Source: Craterostigma plantagineum
Taxonomy: Eukaryota > Streptophyta > Magnoliopsida > Lamiales > Linderniaceae
Direction: 5' to 3'
DNA length: 64,000 bases
Assembly: GCA_027422505.1 (NCBI GenBank)
Contig: JAPQWV010000327.1
Coordinates: 248,001-312,000, forward strand
Part shown: positions 24,004-35,636 of the stretch, in pieces
Layout of the letters: each line of letters starts with the position of its first letter
Numbering within the stretch: position 1 is the stretch's first letter
Translations under genes and position numbers: made by a program
The notes under the pieces: generated by a model
What the model was told of the DNA's origin: nothing
Database searches by the model: none
The model's input: only the letters and a program-made list of their open reading frames with translations

Positions 24004-25795
24004 ATGTCTTGCTACAGGGGCAAATACGCTGGTAATTAATTAACCACTAATTTTTATTAATCTTTAAACATCATCTTCTAAGGCCTGCCTAAAAAATACA
24101 GAGTTCTTTTCTTTATTTTTTTTTTTTGCGCAGACGAGCTTATCGCTAACGCTGCGTACATAGCCACGCCTGGCAAGGGTATCCTCGCAGCTGACGAATC
24201 CACTGGGACAATCGGCAAGCGATTGGCGAGCATCAACGTTGAGAACGTCGAGCTCAACAGGCGAGCCCTACGTGAGCTTCTCTTCACTGCCCCCGGCGCT
24301 CTTCAGTACCTCTGCGGAGTCATCCTCTTCGAGGAAACCCTCTATCAGAAAACCGCCGCTGGTATTTATACATATACGTACGAGTATTTTTAGCACGTTC
24401 TATGCATGCGCTTCAATACGTAAGCTTTTTATAGTTGGTTTAAATAGTAATAATTTGGTGTATCTACTCACTTAACATACCAAAAAAATAAAAGTTATCG
24501 ATTCCGTACCTTTTCAGAAATTTTTTATACGTGGAGACCTAGTTATAACGTTTTTGCACATTGCTACCCCCGTTTGGTTGTACTAACTATTTTATCATTG
24601 TTTACGTATCTTCTTATATTATAGTACTTATTACGTCACATGTTTATCTGGTACTAATTTACAAATATTGAACCATGACCTACATTTTTTCAATGTATAT
24701 TATGTACCAAAATACGCTTCAAGTTCGTACCTAAATTTATACTACGATGTCCCTTGAACCAAACGGGTTCATATGTTTAAAAATACTGACTGATGACTGA
24801 TTTTATATTTTTTATACGGTTAGAGGTACTTAACTGTGATCTTCCCAATAATTTTTAACTTTCTTTATTTTAAGTGTAAAAAATTGTATCCTAGTGAAGG
24901 AGAATCGTTGAATTGGATTATTCCGTGTCATTGCGCAAGTCGAGAAAAAAAAGAACGAAAAATTGCAGGAAAACCCTTCGTCGACGTACTGAAAGAGGGC
25001 GGCGTCCTTCCCGGAATCAAAGTCGACAAGGGCGTCGTCGAGCTCGCCGGCACCGACGGCGAGACCACCACCCAAGGCCTCGACGGGCTCGCCCAGAGGT
25101 GCCAGCAGTACTACGCCGCCGGCGCTAGGTTCGCAAAGTGGAGGGCCGTCCTCAAAATCGGAGCCACCGAGCCGTCCCAGCTGGCAATCGCCGACAACGC
25201 CAACGGGCTAGCGAGGTACGCCGTCATATGCCAGGAGAACGGCCTAGTCCCCATCGTCGAGCCCGAAATCCTCGTCGACGGGACCCACGACATCAGGAAA
25301 TGCGCCGACGTCACGGAGCGCGTCCTCGCCGCCGTCTACAAAGCCCTGAACGACCACCACGTGCTTCTAGAAGGAACCCTTTTGAAGCCCAACATGGTGA
25401 CCCCGGGATCCGAGTCGGCCAAGGTGGCGCCCGAGGTCGTGGCGGCCCACACCGTCTCGGCCCTTCAGAGGACAATGCCCAGCGCCGTCCCGGCGGTGGT
25501 GTTCCTTTCCGGCGGCCAGAGCGAGGAGGAGGCGACCGTGAACCTCGACGCCATGAACAAGCTCAAGGCTAAGAAGCCGTGGACGCTGTCTTTCTCCTTC
25601 GGCCGAGCTCTTCAGTCGAGCACGCTCAAAGCCTGGGCGGGGAAGGAGGAGAACGTTGCCAAGGCTCAGGCGGTTTTTCTGGCGAGGTGCAAGGCGAATT
25701 CCGAGGCTACGCTCGGCGCCTATCAGGGCGGCGGCGGAGGTTCTGAGAACGACGGCGCTTCCGAGAGTCTCTACGTCAAGGACTATAAGTACTAA
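24004..25795 (+). CDS. Fructose-bisphosphate aldolase, class I, cytosolic
   Basis: Three exons (24004-24031, 24134-24361, 24969-25795) give 360 residues, the usual length of cytosolic plant aldolase, with no transit peptide. It cleaves fructose-1,6-bisphosphate in glycolysis and runs in reverse in gluconeogenesis. The N-terminus [24 protein letters not shown], the ADEST loop, FAKWR with Lys142, and [15 protein letters not shown] with Schiff-base Lys225 are all present; it ends in the conserved Tyr (KDYKY). The first intron splits codon 10 (G/AC). Exon 3 is strikingly rich in G/C at third positions compared with exon 2 and the flanks. Identity is certain; the paralogue number is not. Confidence 0.97.
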
Positions 25796-26009
25796 GGTCG
25801 TTCGTCTTGTTGTCGTGTGTATAAATTTCGTCTTTACATATCAATTTAAATCTCAAATTAGTTTGTTCTCTTTCTTCCTTCCTCGCCGTTCTATATTGAA
25901 CTACTACGACAACTCAACTGATAAAGCTCTATTAATCAATAGAAAAGAAAGCCCATTTACGAAGCTTAACGTTATCTCCTTAAGAATGTAATGGGGGTAT
26001 TCGCATGAA

Positions 26010-26539
26010 GGCCATCTCCAATGGTCCTGCAAACTAAAAATGCAGACCATTAAACGCACTCCATCCAACACGAAAAACCAAACCAAAAATGAGTATCCAC
26101 TAAAATTCTCTCACCTAAAACGCATATATGCGTTGACACTGTTCATGAACCTATAATTTTTCAACTGATATAAATTGAACCCAGTTTTATTAATAATTTA
26201 TATTCTGACAAATTGTTTTAATCTATCTGTTGTATTATATTTATTTAAGTGTTTTATATTTATATAATACTGAAATAATGATTATTTATTGTAAAAAAAG
26301 TTAGTTAAATAATTTCTAAATGCTTAAATATTATTTTTATTTGTCTTTTGGTATAATATATGAAGTTGTAAAACATATGGGTATAATTAAAAAGTTGTAA
26401 AAGTTGGTGTGGAAAAGAAAATTATGAGAATATTCTTTTGAGTTTGAGAATGAGTTTAATGGTTGGAGAAGAATTACTGTTTGACGTGACACTTACTGTA
26501 TTTGGGGTTTGAGAATGAGTTTTTCGGTTGGAGATGGTC
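26010..26539. mobile_element. MITE with GGCCATCTCCAA termini
   Basis: The left end reads GGCCATCTCCAATGG and the right end, reversed, GACCATCTCCAACCG, giving an imperfect terminal inverted repeat. The right flank starts TAA and the left ends GAA, compatible with a decayed 3-bp PIF/Harbinger target duplication. The interior is AT-rich and repeats part of its own right end (GAATGAGTTT...GGTTGGAGA at about 26449 and 26512). It has no coding capacity. Confidence 0.6.
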
Positions 26540-27070
26540 TAACACGGAAAAAAAAATATATGAAAATCAATGAATTGAGCTTTCAACGGGGAGACAGCGC
26601 CCCACAATGATAACGATTGCCATCTATTACAAGTTTCAAACACGTATGGCTTTTTGATAGATGTTTCAAAATGAAGGCTCGACGGACGGTTAAATTGTTA
26701 GATAAATATTGGGGAGAGAACTCGGAAAATAAAGAAACGTAAGTTCGCTATGTACGTTTGCATGGCTGCTTTCAATATCAGAATCACCGTCGTCGTTATC
26801 GAATCGGTGAGCGCGATGTGTAAGGCCAGTAATAAATTCTAATTATTGAATTATCGAATCGCACGTGCAATTATTGGTTATCATTATTCATGAATTGTAT
26901 TGTACAATTATGGAGTTTAACCCACAAATGCCAGCTTTTATTTATCCACCAAATATTTTCCCCTTACTAATTCGGGTTTTGTATCCAATTTCACAAAGAT
27001 TACGCTGTAGTGTAGTGTAGTGTAGTGTAGTTAGTAGCAAGGGGTGACATATGATATAGAGCGTGCCAAC

Positions 27071-27647
27071 TAGGGTTGCAAACGAACCGAATCGAATCGA
27101 ATATCATAATATTCAATTTGTATTCGTTAATTTTTCAAAGTATTCGTATTCGATTCGATTCGTATTCGAATACTAAAAATCGATTCGATTCGATTCGATA
27201 CCGATATTCGAATATATTCGCGAATACTCGAATATTCGAATATTCGAAAGAAAATTTCAGTTTTTCCCCATAAAATCTGTTAGAATTACAAAATAACTAC
27301 AAAATAGTTCCGAAAAATTACAAAATCAGAGAAACAACTCCATTGTGAAGAAAAACTAATGAGGGAACTACTTAATACACAACATTTCTTTCTTAGCCTG
27401 CTTTCGATCATCACGCTTGTAAATATGTAATATATTATATTATTTAAATATATATTACACTAAACGAATCGAATATTCGTTAATTTTTCGAATCGAATAC
27501 AGACGTATTCTTATTCGTATTCGAAATTATTCGAATCAGAAAAAGTATTTGTATTCGTATTCGTATTCGTTTATTTCGAATTCGAATCTTAAATTTCGAA
27601 TCGAATCTCGAACAGAACCGAAAATATTCGGTTCATTTGCAACCCTA
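27071..27647. mobile_element. hAT-type MITE 1 (8-bp target duplication)
   Basis: The 577-bp element starts TAGGGTTGCAAACGAACC and ends GGTTCATTTGCAACCCTA, near-perfect terminal inverted repeats. Both sides carry the identical 8-mer gtgccaac (27063-27070 and 27648-27655), diagnostic of hAT insertion. Subterminal regions are built from short CGAAT/ATTCG repeats. No transposase is present. Confidence 0.93.
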
Positions 27648-27680
27648 GTGCCAACTAACCTTTGAAATTATAGTGTGAAT

Positions 27681-28373
27681 TAGGGGTGTTCAAATTAACC
27701 GAAAAACCGAAAAAACCGACCGAACCGTAAAGAACCGAACCGAAAAGACCGGAACCGAAAAAAAACCGAACCGAATTGTAAAAAACCGAACCGAACCAAA
27801 TTGAAATGGTTCGAATATCGGATTAAGCATACGTAAAACCGAAAAAACCGAAAAAACCAAACAAAAATTATCATACTACATTAAAAATAAAAAAATAATA
27901 AAAATCATTTGTTTTTCTCTCATAATGTAAATAACACATTAAATATAATTTCATTGGAATATTTTTTTCCATTTTTAAGAATGTTTTCCTCACCAATCAA
28001 AAACTAATTTTCTCCCAAGTAATTTATAGTATCTTCATATGAATGTTTTTATATTTTGGTTAGATTTTGTTCCATTTTCATGTTTTTTTTCGGAGCTTTG
28101 AATTATTTTGCCATATGTCACGTTCTATAAATCTTCTTTGTTTTTAATAACCATAAATTGTTTTATGTATTTTCAGTTCATAATATTTTTTTGTTGATAT
28201 TAAATTCCTAACCGAAAAACCGAACCGAAAAAAACCGAACCGAATTATAAAAAACCGAACCGAACCAAATTAAAACGGTTCGGATATCGGATTAAGCATA
28301 CGTAAAACCGAAAACCGAATAACCGAACCGAAATTTGAAAAAACCGAACCGAACCGACCGATGAACACCCCTA
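27681..28373. mobile_element. hAT-type MITE 2 (8-bp target duplication)
   Basis: The 693-bp element starts TAGGGGTGTTCA and ends TGAACACCCCTA, a perfect 12-bp inverted repeat. The identical 8-mer gtgtgaat flanks both sides (27673-27680 and 28374-28381). Subterminal DNA is made of ACCGAA repeats. A block with GGATTAAGCATACGTAAAAC occurs twice in direct orientation (about 27820 and 28289). It starts only 25 bp beyond the right end of MITE 1's target duplication. Non-coding. Confidence 0.93.
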
Positions 28374-28983
28374 GTGTGAATAGAGTTTTCAATTTCCGAA
28401 AAGATAGAATAGGCTTAGGTGTGGTTGTTCAAAAGGATTTACTAGTTACTTAATAATGTATTTACTTCATAATTATAAAAGCTAAGCTACCATTGACTAC
28501 GGATCAACAAAATTAAGGATAATGCATGCTCATCATAAAGAAGAACAACATCTTGAGGGTACAAAAAATATTGTTGAATGCTTAATCCTCGCCATAAATC
28601 AAGAACCTTTGTTGCAAGTTGTAACGGTCAAAAGCTAACGGCTCTTAAAACTTTGGAATCCGAGGACAGATAGGCCTACGCTTCAGCTTCATAACCACGA
28701 CACTATTTCAGGTAATAAATATGAAAACGAAGAAAAGGAATCGACAATTTTGACATTTTTTAGTTAGAAACTGCGCTTTCAGAAGGAGAGATATTCCCCA
28801 TGCCAACAACAAACTAAACGAACTTACATCAGATATGCTACAAATCCAAACAAAGAAAGTGTAAAAGAAGAAAAAATAACTAAAAGAACAGATTGTCACA
28901 CACACCACAAGTTGATAAACAGATTCTAATTTTTCCTTAAATACTTCACACCACAAAAAAGTCCCAATAATGTCTCCACGGCC

Positions 28984-30145
28984 TTAGTTTATGTGAATCG
29001 TTTCGATGTTCTTGCTCAGCTCCTCGAGTTTCTTCAACCTCACCTTCTCGCTTTCGCTTACCAGCTGCATAATATCATCGCCAAAGATTGATAAACTCAA
29101 AAAATATATATTCTTTAGCAATCGAACTAGCATATATTGTTAAATCATCCCACCTCCATGAGTTTAGTGATGAGCTGTACTTTCTCCTTGTTCTTTTCAT
29201 TGAATGATTCGAGGGCTTCTTTGTACTCCCTCTCCTAAATGAGTTTGCGATCACATGAATGGTTCAACTGAGAAGATAAAACATATTATGATTCAGTTCA
29301 GACATCATATATACGAACCTTTTTCTGGCAAGTTTGTCCCAATGGCTTCAGCTCCTTGTTGATCACATCGATCTTTTTGCGAACGAAAGACACGTCTTTC
29401 CTCATCGGATCAGATAGAGCTTCTAGTTCCTGGTCATGGGGTAAATCACATAAGCATATCGATAATTCTCAGCAAATATAGGAACTTCATTACCTCATGA
29501 ATGAATATTCGATCTTATGCCATGACAAAAAAATGTTGGAAAAAGAGGAGAATTTAATTACATCGCTTTATCTGGCTCAAGATTAAGCAAGGTAAGAGCT
29601 TTTACTCTTTGGCCAAATTCTACTCATAATCTGAAACCAGATATCAAGCAATACTAAAATTTGCCAAAACAGAGTATTGAAATTTTCGCCTTCTGAAACA
29701 TTATTACAGAGTAACCAAGAAAGAAAGAAAACGTTGTTTATCGACAAAACCCACATCAGAACCCTGAACAAAGACAATTTAGGAAACAACAAATCAGTCA
29801 AAAAAGAAAAAAAAAAAACAATTCTTTTTTTACTTGCTTACTGCAAAGAACAAAAAGGACAACTCCAAGAAAAGAACCTTGAAAGAGAAATCGAGCACAA
29901 ACCTCACGAATAGTTGCCAAACGCCTCGTTTCTTCCTCGATACGACCCAACTGAGCTTGAACCTTCTCCCTAACCTCGAGCTTCTTCTTCTCAATCTCCT
30001 CTTCCTTAGCCTTGAAAGCAGAGAGGGCAGACTTCGACATCTCTTCCTCTTCTTTCGACCCGTTCAAAAAGCTCAAAGAACCCGACATTTGACCCGATTG
30101 AGTCATAGACATTTGACTCTCGAGCGTTTTCCCACCTTGCTGCAT
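28984..30145 (-). CDS. DUF662 coiled-coil protein (RAB6-interacting golgin-like)
   Basis: Four exons (30145-29903, 29429-29319, 29234-29154, 29064-28984) give 171 residues. After a short Gln/Ser/Met-rich N-terminus, nearly all of the protein is charged helix: KSALSAFKAKEEEIEKKKLE, VQAQLGRIEEETRRLATIRE, DPMRKDVSFVRKKIDVINKE and VRLKKLEELSKNIE. This is the plant DUF662 (PF04949) domain, named both transcriptional activator and RAB6-interacting golgin in databases; neither role is well proven. A coiled-coil adaptor is the safest reading. It converges with the aldolase gene and lies upstream of no operon-like partner. Confidence 0.88.
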
Positions 30146-30781
30146 CTTCCTAGAGAGACCACAACAAGAAAAACCCTCAATTTTCGCTTGATCTGTAATT
30201 TTGACGGCGTTTTGTGTGATGCTTTGTCGTCTTTGCTCTCTAGATGCACAAACAAACCTTTGCTTTGCCTGGTTTTTCTTTCTTTCTTTCTTTCTTTTGC
30301 GAGTAGAATTGAGAAGACTGCTAACTAAAGTGTATTCTACTTTGCTGTCTGTGTGTATTATTGTGTGTGTTTTCTTTAGCTTTTTCGCTGTTCGAATGAA
30401 TGATTATGATTAGAAGAGTGGAGTGAGTCGGCTTTGGTATGGGGTTTTGTACTTTGTAGTAGTAATCATGCGCGCTTCGTTGTAGTAGTAATCATGGCTT
30501 TAGCAATTAAAAATAATCACAAAAATAATTTTTAATAACATTAATTACAAGGATCTTCTATGGAACTATTTCTTTTCTATTCTCCGTATACTATTTCACG
30601 CCAAAACCCCTGGAAAATACTAGAAAGCTCACCACAAATCAAATTGTGGATGATATTGTTGATTGGGAATACTGGGCTTCTCAGGTCCATTCTTTAGGCC
30701 CAAATAATTGGGCTTTCATTAGCCCATAATGCGTTTAGCTTACTTCTATTCTAATCTTCGCTCGCCGTCGTCGTCGTCGTC

Positions 30782-30830
<49 letters not shown>

Positions 30831-30981
30831 TTTTTTTTTTTTTTCTCTTGTAATAAACTAATTTGCATCATATTTTCCACAAGTTACAAACAAGACAATA
30901 ACACTAACAATCAAAACCCAGATTTGGAGCATTACAAAGAGAGAGAGAAGAAAAACCGAGATCAAACAACAAAAACAATTA
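30146..30981. other. Spacer between GDSL and DUF662 genes with CT/T microsatellite
   Basis: The DUF662 5' UTR and promoter, rich in pyrimidine tracts on the plus strand, and the GDSL gene's 3' UTR lie here. A compound run (CGT)n-(CT)n-(T)n occupies about 30763-30844. ORFs in this stretch are low-complexity artefacts. Confidence 0.5.
30763..30844. repeat. Compound microsatellite (CGT)n (CT)n (T)n
   Basis: A short GTC/CGT run is followed by about 20 CT units and then about 22 T. It probably lies in or just beyond the 3' UTR of the minus-strand GDSL gene. Confidence 0.9.
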
Positions 30982-32684
30982 TCAATAACGATTATATATC
31001 AAGAATTGCTTGAGTGCCGTCTTCAAGCTCATGAAAACCTCTCGCCAGCCAGCCTCCGTAGGATGCGAAGAATCCCAGAAAAAATAAGATTTAGGGTCTC
31101 TGCAAAGTTGGTACATTTTCTTCCCTTTATCATCCACACTACCGCAAGAATAAGTCCCATTTATCCCACTGCAGCACGGCTTTAATGGGCTATCGAACTT
31201 CGAATTCCCAGCTGCAAAACACATTCGACCCATCTTCTTATTAAAATTCCGCTGAAATACGCACATTAACCAAAAAAAGTTATTACCTTGGCCATTGCCC
31301 TTTCTTTCTAGCAAAGATGTGAACGGTTCGTAGAGGTCAAGAATGGAGAAGACGGCGGTGCTTTTCGTCTCGTTATTCAAGCCTTCGACGGCTCGTCGAA
31401 GGAGCTGATTGTGGTAGCTGACCAACATGTTTAGCGTCTCATTGCATCGCTGGTACGAGGTTGGTGCTGTGGTTCGAGGGAGACAGCCAAGTGGTTGAAG
31501 AGATGTAGCGACGATCTTATTAGCTCCCATTTGGTGTACTCTTCTGAGGTTTAGCGATAGTTGGTTGACCACTTGAGGTATGAAAGCTTGCAAACCCTAA
31601 AAAGAAATATCAAGAATTCAGACATTTATGATTTTCACACGCATCACAGATATATGTATTATGTTTATTACCTCGATGGACCCATTTTTGGCTACATAGG
31701 CCGAATAATCGTTCCCTGAAAGGGCGACGAGGACCACAGAGGATTTAAGATCGGAATATTTGTAGGCAGAAGCGTCGATGAGGTTCTGTAAGAAGTCTAT
31801 CTGAGTAGTCATGTTGGGCAAAGTAGTTCCCAAAGTATCGAAAACGCCGCTCCCTCCATAAGCAAAGTTCATCCCATTTCGAAGCTTCTTTTCGCCCGCA
31901 ATCTTCCTCCATTCGTATGGCACGGGAGATTTTAGCCCTAATGATTTAGCTGTTTTTCGTACGTTTGATCACCAAGAAAAATACCCACTTTACTAAACTA
32001 TTCATAATAATGCAATGAAAAGAAAAGGTAATAATAACAAATCGCACACACCACACACATCGATATAGCTTGGCCAGTCAAATTTTTACGCGCAGAAAAA
32101 GTGGGAAGATTGTGCTGTCTGGCAAACACTTTATTAGGGCGCACTGAGTAAAAGGAAAGAAAAAGCAAACGAAGGAGTGGGGCGAGAAAGAGAATAAAGC
32201 GACTCAATGATTAGGGAAAAAGCAAGCCCACACCTCGACGAGCTAGAAAGAAGAATGAACCTCATAATAATGAGTACGTTTATTAATAATTAATTACCGA
32301 GATAATCAGTGAGCACACGGCCGTCTGAGAAGCGGCCCGAAGGTTTCCCAGGAAACGTGGTGCCGTAAGGGACTTGCCATGAGCCACCCAATGATCTTCT
32401 GTAGTTCCCCGTGTCAGCATAGGAATCTCCGAACACAAACAAGCTTGATGGTCTTGAGCTTACTGAATCATCGTACTTATTGTTTCCATGTTGCTTCTCA
32501 TGGTGGTTGAGGTGGGAAGTTGAAGCTTCGGTTCCTGCGATAAGATGGTTTTGGAGAAAGAGGAAAGTTGATATACGAAATGTGTCGTACGTTTTTTTCC
32601 TGAAAGAGAGCAGTAGTAAATACCTGATACGAAGACGAGTAATGATAGGTAGAAGCAGAAGTGTAAGAGATTGAAGGGATTCAT
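30982..32684 (-). CDS. GDSL esterase/lipase (At5g03610-like), secreted
   Basis: Five exons (32684-32624, 32534-32298, 31937-31672, 31596-31287, 31211-30982) give 367 residues. The N-terminus NPFNLLHFCFYLSLLVFVSG is a signal peptide. Block I reads VFGDSYADTGN with nucleophile Ser58. Block III is ALSGNDYSAY. Block V is DSSHPTEAGW with Asp338 and His341. The last intron is only 75 bp and has no stop up to an inner AG, so a 35-bp pseudo-intron can be misread; using the acceptor at 31212 restores the family sequence AGNSKFDSPLKPCC. The protein should hydrolyse esters in the apoplast; its substrate is unknown. Confidence 0.9.
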
Positions 32685-33521
32685 CTTTGGGAAAGAAATA
32701 CGTTTGATGTGAAATGGTAGAGATAAAGAAACACGGAGCAGAGTTGAGGTATTATATATGTTATATACACACGCACACGTGTAATGTCTATATACCGTGA
32801 GGAGCACAAACTTTTCGTATATTATTTTGTATAGGCCATTTAGAATGTATAAGACTCGTGGGAACATGTAAATAAATATATATATTCATATGTATTAAGA
32901 ACAAAGAACTCAAGTCGGACACAGGTTTGAACACTATCCATTTGAGAATATACAATGGTCAATGACAGTGGTGAGTTGAATACAACGTTTCTTGACCATT
33001 TAATGCCTATACGCACATACACACTCTAAATTCGCATTAACGCGTTGACTTTTTTCTTTCACATATATAGATTTCAATACTATTGGGGCTTTTTATCTAG
33101 TGCTGCTTTTGTAGTAGAATGAGCTTTGAAAAGTCCAACAACCCAAAACGTGGAACTAAAGTTGACTATTCAACACGACATAGATATATACAGTTTTATT
33201 GGGTTTTTAGAACATTACATAACTATAAACGACAAGAATAGTCAAAGATGGCCTTACAAAAACAAAATAACCAAGTTGGGCCGTTATTATGAGATATAAA
33301 AGTGGGGTAATAACAGTTGCATCCTTTCGAAACATAATTGTTCGTTCTACACAATAGCCACCATCTCCTAATATATAATTACATATGTTTGTGTTTTCCC
33401 TTCGTTTTAATAGTCTTATTCACTTCAAAGACTGATAATTATCATCAACAAAAAAAAAAATCAGAAAAATACAAGTGACGATGTATAGAATCTGCAGACT
33501 AGAAATATATATCAACAACTA
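32685..33521. other. GDSL promoter and LysM 3' flank
   Basis: A minus-strand TATA-like sequence (TATATAAC) lies at about 32757-32768, about 75-80 bp upstream of the GDSL start. The rest is AT-rich with only chance ORFs. Confidence 0.45.
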
Positions 33522-33899
33522 TCAGCTATATGCCTTTCTTAAAGGTGTGATCTTTATGACCAAACCAGGGAAGACGTCATCAGGGTCATGAATGTGAGGA
33601 TTCTCCTCAACTATGTAAGGATCGCCACACTTATCACTTATCGTATGAAGAGTCTCTCCTTCTTTCACTACGTAAATATCCTCACAAACCTCAGTACTAT
33701 CATCGAACAACAACGTTTGCTGCTTCTAATCCCCTCCATGTAATTATTATTCATATTAGACCCGTAATAATAACCATCGCCCGCTCCTCCTTCGCAGCAG
33801 CTCAAAACCAACATCAAAGCCACCAATAAAAACGCAGCATACAACGAAAGAGTCTCAGCCAAGAGCGCCATTGATGAGCTAATTCTTAATGCAGACATG
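33522..33899 (-). pseudogene. Small secreted LysM-domain protein, apparently frameshifted
   Basis: The start at 33899 gives MSALRISSSMALLAETL and a hydrophobic segment (LYAAFLLVALMLVLSCC), a signal peptide or membrane anchor, then a Gly/Tyr/Asn-rich stretch. That frame stops soon after. The LysM domain continues in another frame (33522-33713): VCEDIYVVKEGETLHTISDKCGDPYIVEENP then HIHDPDDVFPGLVIKITP. This is the small plant LysM family resembling At5g62150. The frame change falls near 33720-33735 and no intron of normal size can bridge it. Either a 1-nt deletion (or 2-nt insertion) has inactivated the gene or the assembly has an error here. Confidence 0.7.
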
Positions 33900-35389
33900 A
33901 CGAAAAATATAATGATGTTATGAAACTCTTTCGCTTGTCGTAAGAGTAGTAATAAGTTGGACGATGATATATGTATGTCTGATGTACGGATTAATAAAGG
34001 GGTTGGGTTTTTCTGTCTATGGTTTTGGTTTGAGTTATTGGTTTTGCTGTTGGAGTTGGTGCGCATGCAAATTCGGTTCAATGGGCAATATATATACACA
34101 TTTATATTTATATATGAGATATATGGTTCTATTTTGTGGGTTGAAACGGTTTGTAGTATCAATGGGGGTTGGTAACTGTCAATAAGGTTTTAAGACTGAG
34201 AGCTTATAAGTTTGACAATGTCATGAAAGGGACATATATACATTATTAATGACAAAATGTGAATTTAAGCGTTTCACTTTGGGTATAATATTGACTCATT
34301 CATGGACGGTTTATTCAATTTAATGTAGTTAGAGACATACATATATATCAGATCATCCAATATTTGAATTTAATTTAACTCTATGTATGTTTTGGATTAC
34401 GTTCGATCTTGGTTTGGCATCGCATAAATCCTTATTTTCCAATGGATTGCCTCGGGGAATTTTCGAACAAGAAAATGTACTTTTGATGACTAGTATAATT
34501 TATTTAAAATATGTAGAAAAATATATAATTATCTAGTGGAGCTAGTTAACTGCTTTTCATATTCAATGGACCGACCTTTACAAAACTATTAGGCTTTTAA
34601 GCCGCTTGAATTAAAATGAAAGTGATTTTTTGTTAAGGGCGCGGCGCAAGGGGTCAAACTTCAATGAGGGGTTAATAGATGGGTAAATGTTTCTTAGCAC
34701 TGAATTATTAATGACGTTTGAATATTGGAGTGTGTACTATTTACTTTTATGTCACAGCGGATCATAAATACATTGTCCATGTATCCAAATTTATTTATTT
34801 ATTTAAATATCAAATTCAAACTTTGAATCTTTCGCTGTGTTTGGGCAAATCTGCCGCCATATCATTTTGACGACTTCTTGTGATGCTTATTACAACATCA
34901 ACATCTGCTCCAAACAGCAATCTCATGCAATTATGGGCCCATTTCTTTATCGGGCCTAATTATGAGACCTTATCAACATCTTCTTCATTGCTTTTATGAG
35001 ACCTTATCAACACCCTATTGTGTGGGTAAAAAAACTTTCGATAATACTGACTGGTTTTTGTTTTAATTTTGATTGTAATATTTAGTGAGAAAAATAATCA
35101 GTTTACTAATAATATGAGTGAGAAAGCAGTTACATTGCTAAAGAATAGGCAGTTTCATTGATAAAGAACGTGATCTATTTGTCTTTTTAATTAATTCTTG
35201 TTTAATCAGAAAATTCATCCACCATATTTGGTTGTATTTTTTATTAATTATTAATTGTAGATAAAATTTGATTGGTTGGAAATGACACACCAAATTGAAA
35301 TTGGACAGTTTCTATGAGGGCAAGGGGCTTCATAAAATAGAAAGATAACTAGTACTATCTGCACACTCTATCTGTGTGCTTAAAATATA

Positions 35390-35636
35390 CTTCATCCCGT
35401 CCCAGCAACTTTATTACATAAGTTGTTGGGCGCGCAAATTAAGGTTGTATTATTATAATAATATAGTACAATGAAAATGTCAAAAAGTGTATATTTTAAC
35501 ACGTCTTTTAAGAATATTTAATATTATTATATTGATTGCTTGTGATAGTTTTTTTTTTGCTAAATAAGGAAATGTGATAAATTTATTGGGACGCCTGAAA
35601 TGGAAAAGCGTGATAAAATTAGCGGGACGGAGGGAG
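35390..35636. mobile_element. Stowaway (Tc1/mariner) MITE
   Basis: The left end CTTCATCCCGTCCC and the right end GGGACGGAGGGAG form the classic Stowaway inverted repeat, flanked by TA on both sides. It is 247 bp and non-coding. Confidence 0.85.

Larger units (their letters stand above)
25796..28983. other. Transposon-rich intergenic region
   Basis: Besides three MITEs listed separately, this 3.2-kb spacer contains five copies of a TGTAG pentamer at about 27006-27030 and AT-rich filler. It holds the 3' UTRs of the aldolase gene (+) and of the DUF662 gene (-). No intact coding gene is seen. Confidence 0.5.

Noticed and set aside
25138..25572. 144-codon ORF overlapping aldolase exon 3 in another frame
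   Set aside because: It is an Arg-rich shadow frame caused by the GC3-rich coding strand.
31252..31286. 35-bp GT-AG segment in the GDSL gene that could be taken as an intron
   Set aside because: It is too short for a plant intron; the acceptor at 31212 gives a 75-bp intron and restores the family sequence.
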